Position numbers and translations under genes: made by a program
The notes under the pieces: generated by a model
Database searches by the model: none
The model's input: only the letters and a program-made list of their open reading frames with translations
What the model was told of the DNA's origin: nothing
DNA from: an uncultured Bacteroides sp.
GTDB taxonomy: Bacteria; Bacteroidota; Bacteroidia; Bacteroidales; Bacteroidaceae
Assembly (NCBI GenBank): GCA_947646015.1
Contig: CANSEY010000003.1
Span: forward strand, 1-64,000
DNA length: 64,000 nucleotides
Direction: 5' to 3'
In this document: in pieces, positions 1-7,418 of the stretch
Layout: every line of letters begins with the position of its first letter
Numbering within the stretch: position 1 is the first letter of the stretch

Positions 1-30
1 GTTATGCTCTACCAACTGAGCTATTTCCGC
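1..30 (-). tRNA. tRNA 5' part, cut by window edge (probably tRNA-Gly)
   Basis: Read on the minus strand the first 30 bases are a tRNA 5' third: 7-base acceptor strand GCGGAAA, T8-A9, then a D stem and loop (GCTC AGTTGGTA GAGC) and the first bases of the anticodon stem. Anticodon and T arm lie outside the window. The acceptor and D arm look like the Bacteroides tRNA-Gly(GCC) I remember, so the isotype is a recollection, not a reading. A well-formed promoter precedes it. Confidence 0.85.
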
Positions 31-46
31 ATTTTTTCAACGGGTG

Positions 47-78
47 CAAAGATAAGTAGTTTCTACCTTTCTGCCAAA
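47..78 (-). promoter_or_regulatory. Bacteroides-type promoter of the tRNA
   Basis: On the minus strand TTTG (75-78) is followed after exactly 20 bp by TATCTTTG (47-54), a full match to the Bacteroides -33/-7 consensus. Transcription would begin about 10 bases before the tRNA 5' end. Confidence 0.75.
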
Positions 79-174
79 CTTTTTCCGATGAAAATATTTC
101 AATAAAGGTGGAAAAGGATATTTTATAATCAAAGACCATGCAAAAGAGATAACTCTATGCATGGTCTGGATGGA

Positions 175-1518
175 TCATTTACGCCCCAACAAGGTCTTCT
201 CCGCCTGTTCCATACCTTGAAAGTTGAAACCCTCGATGGTACGTTGCATCAATGCGGAAATCTCATCATTACACAAATTGCCAATACTTCCTTCATGGGT
301 GTGATGTACTTGCTTGTCATGCGAAAAGTGACCGGCTTCAATATCCAGCCCTACTTTCTTATAAGCATCCCGGAATGGCATACCTTCACGTGCCAGACGA
401 TTCACCTCTTCTACACTAAAAATAAAAAGGTATTTATCATCATCGAGGATATGCTCGTTCACCTTAATTTCATTCATGATATAGGTAGTCATCTGCAGAC
501 AATCTTTCAACTCCTGAAAAGCCGGTAAAAAGACTTCCTTTATAATCTGTAAATCACGGAAATATCCGGAAGGCAGATTATTGGCAATCATCATAATCTG
601 CTGCGGCAGCGATTGTAACTTATTACATTTGGCACGTGTCAGTTCGAACACATCCGGATTCTTTTTATGTGGCATAATGCTTGATCCGGTTGTACATTCA
701 TCCGGCAACTTCACGAAACCAAAATTCTGGCTATTGAACATACAAGCATCAAAAGCCAATTTAGAAATCGTTCCTGCAAGCGTAGCCAAGGCAAAAGCGA
801 CATTGCGTTCCATCTTTCCACGTCCCATCTGGGCATACACTACATTATAGTTTAAAGAATCGAATCCCAGCAATTCCGTAGTCATCGTGCGGTTCAGCGG
901 GAATGAAGAGCCATATCCGGCAGCGGAGCCCAAAGGATTCTTATTGCACATCTTAAAAGCAGCCTGCAGGAAAAGCATATCATCTACCAAACTCTCAGCA
1001 TACGCTCCAAACCAAAGCCCGAACGAAGAAGGCATCGCAATTTGCAAATGAGTATAACCCGGCATCAGAACATTCTTGTAACGCTCACTTTGACGAATCA
1101 GAACATGAAACAATTGCTCTACAGCCTCTGCTACTTCTCTGATCTGAGTACGAGTGAAAAGTTTCAGATCAAGCAACACCTGATCATTACGAGAACGCCC
1201 GCTATGAATCTTCTTACCGACATCACCCAAACGACGCGTAAGCATCAGTTCTACCTGCGAGTGCACGTCTTCAACTCCTTCTTCTATTACAAACTCGCCT
1301 CTCTCCGCAGAAGCATATATATCTTTCAGTTCGGTCAGCAACTGAGCTAATTCCTCCTTTGTGAGCAATCCGATACTTTCGAGCATCGTGATATGAGCCA
1401 TCGAACCAAGTACATCATGCTTTGCAAGATAAAGATCCATCTCACGGTCACGTCCAACGGTAAATCGCTCTATATCCTTATTTACCTCAACTGATTTTTC
1501 CCAAAGTTTCTGTGCCAT
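175..1518 (-). CDS. argH: Argininosuccinate lyase
   Basis: Catalyses the last step of arginine synthesis, argininosuccinate to arginine plus fumarate, in the cytoplasm. The 447-residue length is normal for the fumarase/aspartase superfamily. Visible motifs are the SRND segment (109-112), the catalytic-type His in YTHLQ (His157) and the signature loop TGSSIMPHKKNPD (277-289), whose flexible serine is the catalytic one. It lies 5 bases downstream of the SRPBCC gene and is probably co-transcribed with it. It is not next to the other arginine gene of the window, the argF' at 17.2 kb, so the pathway is dispersed here. Confidence 0.97.
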   Translation of the reverse strand: MAQKLWEKSVEVNKDIERFTVGRDREMDLYLAKHDVLGSMAHITMLESIGLLTKEELAQLLTELKDIYASAERGEFVIEEGVEDVHSQVELMLTRRLGDVGKKIHSGRSRNDQVLLDLKLFTRTQIREVAEAVEQLFHVLIRQSERYKNVLMPGYTHLQIAMPSSFGLWFGAYAESLVDDMLFLQAAFKMCNKNPLGSAAGYGSSFPLNRTMTTELLGFDSLNYNVVYAQMGRGKMERNVAFALATLAGTISKLAFDACMFNSQNFGFVKLPDECTTGSSIMPHKKNPDVFELTRAKCNKLQSLPQQIMMIANNLPSGYFRDLQIIKEVFLPAFQELKDCLQMTTYIMNEIKVNEHILDDDKYLFIFSVEEVNRLAREGMPFRDAYKKVGLDIEAGHFSHDKQVHHTHEGSIGNLCNDEISALMQRTIEGFNFQGMEQAEKTLLGRK

Positions 1519-1523
1519 AGCTA

Positions 1524-1934
1524 TTAATATTGTATCATAGATAACATATCAGCCATCTTTTCCAATCCTTCATTCAAAGGTTTCTGTACCATCGCTTTCA
1601 TAAACGGATTGATTTCCAGCCCAATAGTTACCTTTAGTTTACATTCTTCTTCGGATACAGCCACAAGCTGAATCCACATATTAAAAGGTAGAGGCGAATT
1701 GGTAGTCTCAAACTTAATACATTTACTGGGTTCCCGTTCAATAATTCTCAGGGTCAGTTGTCCTACAGGATCCACATTGAAACTAAGTGTATCAGTATCG
1801 AAACTCATATTTTTCACTTTGTCTTCGGGCAAACGATCTTTAATAGCTTCCAGGTTACTAAGATCGGCAAGTTTCTCGTACACACGTTCCTGGCTATAAG
1901 GTATCACCTTGACACTACTTTCAAATTTAGTCAT
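1524..1934 (-). CDS. SRPBCC (START-like) domain protein
   Basis: A 136-residue cytoplasmic protein with no signal peptide. The N-terminal VIPYSQERVYEKLADLSN is typical of the polyketide cyclase/START-like helix-grip fold: a first beta strand, then the helix that begins 'ERVYEKLADL'. The C-terminal long amphipathic helix (about 110-135) would close the ligand cavity. Such proteins bind hydrophobic ligands, but the ligand is unknown here. It is first of a probable two-gene unit with argH. No functional link to arginine synthesis is apparent. Confidence 0.75.
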   Translation of the reverse strand: MTKFESSVKVIPYSQERVYEKLADLSNLEAIKDRLPEDKVKNMSFDTDTLSFNVDPVGQLTLRIIEREPSKCIKFETTNSPLPFNMWIQLVAVSEEECKLKVTIGLEINPFMKAMVQKPLNEGLEKMADMLSMIQY

Positions 1935-2033
1935 CTTATTTATCTTACTTATAAAGAAAAAAGAAGAACAATCCGAACAGATTCTGTCCGAATGGCTCTT
2001 CTTTCTATATTTTAATCATCAAAAAAATCAGTT

Positions 2034-2672
2034 TTATTTTCCGGTTTCCCAATGAGCCGGATCCTTGCGCCATTCGTTTAACGTTGCAATGTCTTCTTCT
2101 TCAATATAACCGGTACGAAGTGCAACATCTAACACAGCTTCATAATTAGTCAATGTTACCAAAGGCACTTTAGCATCTTTAAAGGCCTGTTCGGCAACAG
2201 GAAATCCGTAAGTATAAGCAGCTACCATACCAATAACTTCGCAACCATCCCGACGAATAGCTTCTACAGCTTTTAAACTGCTTCCACCGGTAGAGATTAA
2301 ATCTTCCACAACAACGACTTTCATTCCCGGACGAAGTTCGCCTTCGATAAGATTTTCCAGACCATGGTCTTTCGGGGTAGAGCGAACATACACGAACGGA
2401 AGATTCAATGCATCAGCCACTAAAGCCCCTTGAGGGATAGCCCCCGTCGCAACTCCGGCAATAGCATCTACCTGTCCGAAACGTTCCAGAACCAAACGTG
2501 TAATCTCGAACTTAACAAAACTACGAAGAGAAGGATAAGAAAGGGTTTTACGATTGTCGCAGTAAAACGGTGATTTCCATCCGGAAGCCCATGTAAACGG
2601 ATTTGCCGGTTGAAGCTTAATAGCTTTAATCTTCAACAACTTCTCGGCGAATAATCTCTCTAAATTTTTCAT
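2034..2672 (-). CDS. pyrE: Orotate phosphoribosyltransferase
   Basis: Makes orotidine 5'-phosphate from orotate and PRPP in pyrimidine synthesis. The PRPP-binding loop VVVEDLISTGGSS is at residues 120-132 and the substrate loop with RSTPKDHG at 97-104. I start at the ATG at 2672 (MKNLERLFAE, 212 residues) rather than the in-frame ATG at 2705. A TATTTTTG -7 element lies at 2703-2710 on the minus strand, so the upstream ATG would fall inside the promoter. It is a single-gene unit between the SRPBCC gene and recX. Confidence 0.95.
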   Translation of the reverse strand: MKNLERLFAEKLLKIKAIKLQPANPFTWASGWKSPFYCDNRKTLSYPSLRSFVKFEITRLVLERFGQVDAIAGVATGAIPQGALVADALNLPFVYVRSTPKDHGLENLIEGELRPGMKVVVVEDLISTGGSSLKAVEAIRRDGCEVIGMVAAYTYGFPVAEQAFKDAKVPLVTLTNYEAVLDVALRTGYIEEEDIATLNEWRKDPAHWETGK

Positions 2673-2702
2673 AACTAAACTAACTATGATAATTACAGGA
2701 TG

Positions 2703-2710
2703 CAAAAATA
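2703..2710 (-). promoter_or_regulatory. -7 element of the pyrE promoter
   Basis: TATTTTTG on the minus strand, 31 bases upstream of the chosen pyrE ATG. It fits TAnnTTTG. No convincing -33 TTTG is seen at the expected distance. Confidence 0.5.
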
Positions 2711-2767
2711 CGGAAATGGAACGAGACTAAAAAGAAGAATCCGTATTATTTTTTTGTTATTTGTCAC

Positions 2768-3232
2768 TTACTCTTCTTCTACCTGCACACAGCGACGGAT
2801 ATCGTCCATTTCAAATCCTCTACTCATGGCAAAACGAATCAATTTCCCATTCAGCTCGAATTCATCTTTGGCATGTATACTTTTACGTTTTGCTGCTATC
2901 AGATCTCCTAAAATCGCAAGATATTCTTCCCGGTCAATGTCATTCAGATACCTGTAAGTTACCTCACGAGGAATTTTTTTCATATACAGAGCTTGTGTAA
3001 TCTTCATTTTACCCCATTTGGCAAAACGGAACTTATCGTTGACAAACGCTCTGCAATAACGTTCTTCATCAATAAACTTCTCGACAACAAGACGATCGAT
3101 GATTCGGTTAATCACTTCATAAGGTAAGCCCCATTTCTGGAGTTTTTCATTCACTTCGGCTTTACAATGTTCGGCTGCGGAACAATAGGCAGCCATGCGA
3201 TTTAACGCTTCTTCTTCTGTTATTGTATTCAT
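2768..3232 (-). CDS. recX: Regulatory protein RecX
   Basis: RecX binds RecA filaments and modulates recombination and the SOS response. The protein is 154 residues, all helical by composition. It shows the RecX three-helix repeats: 'AEVNEKLQKWGLPYEVINRIIDRLVVEKFID' as the first and 'KWGKMKITQALYMKKIPREV' as the second. The start overlaps the prmC stop by 4 bases (ATGA), so the two genes are translationally coupled with recX downstream. No recA is in the window. Identification rests on the family pattern and is fairly secure. Confidence 0.85.
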   Translation of the reverse strand: MNTITEEEALNRMAAYCSAAEHCKAEVNEKLQKWGLPYEVINRIIDRLVVEKFIDEERYCRAFVNDKFRFAKWGKMKITQALYMKKIPREVTYRYLNDIDREEYLAILGDLIAAKRKSIHAKDEFELNGKLIRFAMSRGFEMDDIRRCVQVEEE

Positions 3233-4065
3233 CGTTTGGCGGTTACAATTCGATCATTACCCGATATATCTTTTATCAAACGGAGTTCTTCGTACCCTTG
3301 TTCGTGAAGCATTTGGAGAACCTCTTCACCATAAGCCCGATTGATCTCAAAATAGAGCCTGCCGTGCAGGCGTAACATTTTTCTTCCTAAAGATGCGATA
3401 CGCCGATAAAAGCGCAACGGATCATTGTCCGGCACAAAAAGGGCCAGTCTGGGCTCCCAATCTAACACATTGGGTTCCATTTCGTTTTTTTCGCTCTCTG
3501 TAACATAAGGAGGATTACTGACAATCATATCATATTGATCATCACCAACAGGTTCTGCAGACAGAACATCCATTTTCTCAAAATGCACTCCGGCCTTCAA
3601 TTCCCGATTATTCTCCCCGGCAATGGCAAGAGCCTCTTCCGATACGTCCCATGCGGTGACCACAGCCTGCGGAATATGTTTAGCCAGACTGATGGCAATA
3701 CACCCGCTACCGGTTCCTATATCCAGCAAACGGGTACCGGTTGCAGCTTCTTTCACTATCAGATCAACCAGCTCCTCAGTTTCAGGACGAGGAATCAACA
3801 CACCCGGAGCTACCCGAAACATAGACCCATAAAAACAGGTTTCGCCCTGAATATATTGGATCGGCTCGTTTTTCTTCAATCGTTCGACAATGCTTTCTAA
3901 ATCACACTGCTCGTTTGCAGATAATGTTATATCTTTGCCCAGATAATAATCAATAGCATCCTGACCCAGCAGATCACAACAAATGATTTTTGTGAGACTC
4001 CTGAGTTCTCCCGGTGGATAAATATCGTGTAAAGCCTGGCGGATATAAGTGGTGACGTGGTTCAT
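3229..4065 (-). CDS. prmC: Release factor glutamine N5-methyltransferase
   Basis: Methylates the GGQ glutamine of peptide-chain release factors using S-adenosylmethionine. Motif I (LLDIGTGSG, 113-121) binds SAM. NPPY (184-187) is the catalytic motif of glutamine/adenine N-methyltransferases. The N-terminal helical domain binds the release factor. I start at the ATG at 4065 (MNHVTTYIRQ, 278 residues) because a TACTTTTG -7 element lies just upstream. The longer in-frame ATG at 4194 would run through this promoter and into the divergent ribD. Co-transcribed with recX. Confidence 0.95.
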   Translation of the reverse strand: MNHVTTYIRQALHDIYPPGELRSLTKIICCDLLGQDAIDYYLGKDITLSANEQCDLESIVERLKKNEPIQYIQGETCFYGSMFRVAPGVLIPRPETEELVDLIVKEAATGTRLLDIGTGSGCIAISLAKHIPQAVVTAWDVSEEALAIAGENNRELKAGVHFEKMDVLSAEPVGDDQYDMIVSNPPYVTESEKNEMEPNVLDWEPRLALFVPDNDPLRFYRRIASLGRKMLRLHGRLYFEINRAYGEEVLQMLHEQGYEELRLIKDISGNDRIVTAKR

Positions 4066-4083
4066 TCTCCTTATTTTGGGGTG

Positions 4084-4091
4084 CAAAAGTA
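4084..4091 (-). promoter_or_regulatory. -7 element of the prmC-recX promoter
   Basis: TACTTTTG on the minus strand, 18 bases before the prmC ATG. It fixes the prmC start by excluding the upstream ATG. The divergent ribD begins only 27 bases away on the other strand. Confidence 0.55.
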
Positions 4092-4118
4092 CAAATAATA
4101 TAGCTATCAGCCTAAAAG

Positions 4119-5159
4119 ATGAAAGAAGAAAAATACATGAGGCGTTGCATCCAACTGGCAAAAAACGGTCTTTGCAACGTATCTCCCAATCCAATGGTAG
4201 GAGCTGTCATCGTATGTGAAGGACAAATAATCGGTGAAGGCTATCACATCCGTTGCGGAGAAGCACATGCCGAAGTCAATGCGATCCGCTCTGTAAAGGA
4301 TCCGTCTTTACTGAAACACAGTACTATATATGTAAGTCTCGAGCCTTGCTCCCACCATGGAAAAACTCCCCCATGCGCTGATTTAATCATAGAGAAACAA
4401 ATTCCCAGGATTGTAATCGGATGCCAAGACCCATTTTCCAAAGTAGCAGGCAAAGGAATCCAAAAGTTACGGGATGCCGGATGCGAAGTCATTGTCGGAG
4501 TTCTGGAAACGGAATGTCGCGAACTTATACGGAAATTTATCACTTTCCATACCCTTCACCGCCCTTACATCGTTTTGAAATGGGCAGAATCAGCCGATGG
4601 TTTCATCGACCTGGAACGTACGGAAGGACAACCTGTCATATTATCGACTCCTCTCACTTCCATGCTGGTACACAAAAAAAGAGCAGAGTCGGACGCTATC
4701 ATGGTCGGTACGCGAACCGCACTACTGGACAATCCGGCACTCACGGTACGCAACTGGTACGGACACAATCCGGTGCGAATAGTGATGGACCGTAATCATT
4801 CACTCCCTCAAACCTCCCATTTGTCGGATAACAGCGTATCTACGCTCGTTTTTACGGAACATCCCCGTTCCGGAAAAGAAAACCTGAAATACATCACACT
4901 CAATTACCAGACAGATATTCTGCCACAAATATTGTCTGCCCTCTATCAACGCAACCTACAGTCGCTGATGATAGAAGGAGGAAGGATTCTTCTGGAGTCA
5001 TTTATCCGTTCCGGAATATGGGATGAAGTCATCATAGAAAAGAGCGATAAACTGCTTTATTCCGGTGTTAAAGCACCTGAAATAAGCGATAAAATTAGTT
5101 ATTCGGAAGAAAAACATTTCTGTACGACCTTCAGGCATTACTTGAAGAGAAATACCTAA
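4119..5159 (+). CDS. ribD: Bifunctional riboflavin deaminase/reductase
   Basis: Carries out two steps of riboflavin synthesis: deamination of the pyrimidine from GTP and reduction of its ribosyl side chain. The N-terminal deaminase has the zinc site HAE (50-52) and EPCSHHGKTPPC (Cys77, Cys86). The C-terminal dihydrofolate-reductase-like domain runs from about 150 ('VLKWAESADGFI') to the end. At 346 residues it is near the usual length. It is transcribed divergently from prmC and shares a 50-base gap with it, so there is no room for an FMN riboswitch. A hairpin follows the stop. Confidence 0.96.
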   Translation: MKEEKYMRRCIQLAKNGLCNVSPNPMVGAVIVCEGQIIGEGYHIRCGEAHAEVNAIRSVKDPSLLKHSTIYVSLEPCSHHGKTPPCADLIIEKQIPRIVIGCQDPFSKVAGKGIQKLRDAGCEVIVGVLETECRELIRKFITFHTLHRPYIVLKWAESADGFIDLERTEGQPVILSTPLTSMLVHKKRAESDAIMVGTRTALLDNPALTVRNWYGHNPVRIVMDRNHSLPQTSHLSDNSVSTLVFTEHPRSGKENLKYITLNYQTDILPQILSALYQRNLQSLMIEGGRILLESFIRSGIWDEVIIEKSDKLLYSGVKAPEISDKISYSEEKHFCTTFRHYLKRNT

Positions 5160-5176
5160 ATTCGCTGCATTCAAGG

Positions 5177-5227
5177 AGTTTTATATCGACAAAATCGAGC
5201 AGATTATCTATAATTTTATATAAAACT
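5177..5227 (+). terminator. Inverted repeat after ribD
   Basis: Perfect 10-bp arms AGTTTTATAT (5177-5186) and ATATAAAACT (5218-5227) with a 31-base AT-rich loop, 18 bases after the ribD stop. A weak terminator is the simplest reading. There is no long T tract. Confidence 0.4.
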
Positions 5228-5261
5228 TCCCTTCAATGTTCAATATAGAGAAAAATGTTCC

Positions 5262-5269
5262 TATTTTTG
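5262..5269 (+). promoter_or_regulatory. -7 element before the envelope operon
   Basis: TATTTTTG lies 28 bases upstream of the DUF6242 gene. It would serve the run DUF6242-uppS-bamA-skp-skp-murI. The -33 box is weak. Confidence 0.45.
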
Positions 5270-5297
5270 CAACTTGTAAATAAACACAATCTTTCAA

Positions 5298-6656
5298 ATG
5301 AGAATAAAGTTTTTATCAGTAATTGTAAGTTTCTTCCTTGTATCGTTTGCCGTTACTTCGTGCCTTGACACAGAAGAAATTGAATATAGCCCGGATGCTA
5401 CCATACACGCATTTGCACTTGACACCATACATGGGGTAAACTATAAATTTACAATTGACCAACTTGGTCCCGATGGAGTAGGACTTATTTATAACCAGGA
5501 TTCACTACCTGTAGGCTCCGATACAATTATTGACCGTATTCTTATCAAGACACTGACCACAACTTCCGGAATAATCACTGCCAAAAACGCAGAGGGTCAG
5601 GATACTCTGTTCAACTATTCCGATTCTATCGACTTCAGAGGCACTATGCAAAAACCGATGAGAATAAAAGTGTGGGCTGCCGACATGCAATATACCAAAG
5701 AGTATACTATTTCGGTACGCGTACATCAACAGGACCCGGATTCCATGAACTGGACCAAAATGACAGATAACTTCGCAAACTATAGCGGATATCAGAAATC
5801 AGTTACCCTGAATGAAGATCTGTTGATCTATACATCGAATACGACTGCATACAAATCATCCGGAGATATTATCAGTAAAGGAAGAAGCTGGACACCAGTA
5901 TCCATAACAGGGCTTCCGGACAACATCAAACTTTCCTCCATTATTTCTTTCGGCGGAAAACTATATGCCACAAACGGTGAAAGTGCATACGTTTCATCTG
6001 ATGGAGCATTATGGAATGCTGCAACCGATTTGAATAAAAACGGTAAAGTAGAGATGCTGATCGCCCCTTTCCCGAAAAATGAAGGTAATCTGCTGGGTAT
6101 CTCCGGAATTGCCGGTATTATTAATAATGGTGATCAATCTACATTTGCCATAACTAATCCTGAAGCAACAGCGTGGAACATTGGTTCAGAAACAGTAGGT
6201 GCGGACTTCCCCTTGGAGAATTTGTCTGCAACTTCTTACCTGACAGCAACAGGAATCCAGACAATAGCCGTAATGGGTAACAACCGTAATGCAAACGATA
6301 CAACTTCCATCGCATGGACCTCACAAGACGGTTTGCTTTGGATACCTCTAAAAACTTCCTCGAGTACCGCCTATTGTCCAAAACTGGATAATCCGTCTTT
6401 CTTCTATTATGATAATGCTTTTCTGGCATTCGGAGGAAATTTTGAAACAATCTATACATCGGAAGCAGGTATTGCCTGGTATAAAGCCAACAAGAAAATC
6501 TTCCTGCCGGCCGAATTCAAAGACAGAGAAAACAATTACTCAACCGTAGTAGACAAAAATAACTTTATCTGGGTAATATGGAGTAACGGTGGTGCCAACG
6601 AAGTATGGCGCGGACGAATCAATAAATTTGGTTTTAAAAGACAGAACAACAACTAA
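5298..6656 (+). CDS. DUF6242-like surface lipoprotein
   Basis: A 452-residue predicted lipoprotein. The hydrophobic signal (residues 4-19) ends in a lipobox with Cys22 (VTSC). The rest is rich in short beta strands. The later part contains repeated 'AWTSQDG', 'YVSSDGALW' and '[10 protein letters not shown]' segments like those of BNR/photosystem-type propeller blades. It resembles the Bacteroidales DUF6242 family, function unknown. It opens the operon, only 4 bases before uppS, so it may act in envelope assembly, but that is association only. Confidence 0.7.
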   Translation: MRIKFLSVIVSFFLVSFAVTSCLDTEEIEYSPDATIHAFALDTIHGVNYKFTIDQLGPDGVGLIYNQDSLPVGSDTIIDRILIKTLTTTSGIITAKNAEGQDTLFNYSDSIDFRGTMQKPMRIKVWAADMQYTKEYTISVRVHQQDPDSMNWTKMTDNFANYSGYQKSVTLNEDLLIYTSNTTAYKSSGDIISKGRSWTPVSITGLPDNIKLSSIISFGGKLYATNGESAYVSSDGALWNAATDLNKNGKVEMLIAPFPKNEGNLLGISGIAGIINNGDQSTFAITNPEATAWNIGSETVGADFPLENLSATSYLTATGIQTIAVMGNNRNANDTTSIAWTSQDGLLWIPLKTSSSTAYCPKLDNPSFFYYDNAFLAFGGNFETIYTSEAGIAWYKANKKIFLPAEFKDRENNYSTVVDKNNFIWVIWSNGGANEVWRGRINKFGFKRQNNN

Positions 6657-6660
6657 CGAA

Positions 6661-7395
6661 ATGTCCTATAAAGAACAAATAGATTTAAACCGGATACCTA
6701 AGCATGTAGCAATTATCATGGACGGTAACGGACGGTGGGCCAAACTACGCGGACACGAACGGAGTTTTGGACATCAGGCCGGAGCCGAGACTGTGCATAT
6801 CATTACTGAAGAGGCGGCCAGGTTAGGAATCAAATTCCTTACTTTATATACCTTTTCTACAGAAAACTGGAACCGGCCTTCGGATGAAGTCGCTGCATTG
6901 ATGAGCCTCCTTTTCGACTCTATCGAAGAGGAAACATTTATGAAAAACAATATCAGTTTCCGTATCATCGGAGACATCAACAAACTACCTGAGAATGTAC
7001 GGGAGCGCCTGAATGCTTGTGTAGAACATACTTCCAAGAATACAGGTATGTGCCTGATACTTGCCCTCAGTTATTCTGCCAGATGGGAAATAACCGAAGC
7101 TACACGGCAGATTGCCACATTGGTACAAAATGGAGAAATGAACCCTGAAGAAATTACTTCAGAAAGCATTCGGACACATCTGACAACCAACTTTATGCCC
7201 GACCCGGATTTGCTGATCCGGACAGGCGGAGAGGTTCGTTTAAGCAATTATCTGCTTTGGCAATGTGCTTATTCGGAGCTCTATTTCTGTGAAACTTTCT
7301 GGCCCGACTTTAAGGAAGAAGAATTGTGCAAGGCTATCTGTGACTACCAGAAACGCGAACGCAGATTCGGAAAAACCAGCGAACAAATCAGTTAA
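6661..7395 (+). CDS. uppS: Isoprenyl (undecaprenyl) diphosphate synthase
   Basis: Condenses isopentenyl units on farnesyl diphosphate to give the C55 lipid carrier used for peptidoglycan and surface glycans. The signature [12 protein letters not shown] holds the magnesium-binding Asp21. The C-terminal '[19 protein letters not shown]' holds the substrate-binding Arg/Ser residues. I start at the ATG at 6661 ([10 protein letters not shown], 244 residues). The longer reading from 6589 overlaps the DUF6242 gene and lacks family support. It sits between DUF6242 and bamA in the envelope operon. Confidence 0.96.
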   Translation: MSYKEQIDLNRIPKHVAIIMDGNGRWAKLRGHERSFGHQAGAETVHIITEEAARLGIKFLTLYTFSTENWNRPSDEVAALMSLLFDSIEEETFMKNNISFRIIGDINKLPENVRERLNACVEHTSKNTGMCLILALSYSARWEITEATRQIATLVQNGEMNPEEITSESIRTHLTTNFMPDPDLLIRTGGEVRLSNYLLWQCAYSELYFCETFWPDFKEEELCKAICDYQKRERRFGKTSEQIS

Positions 7396-7418
7396 CTCAA
7401 AACTTAATTATAACATAA

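Noticed and set aside
4066..4118. FMN riboswitch before ribD
   Set aside because: The divergent gap is only about 50 bases, too short for the element.
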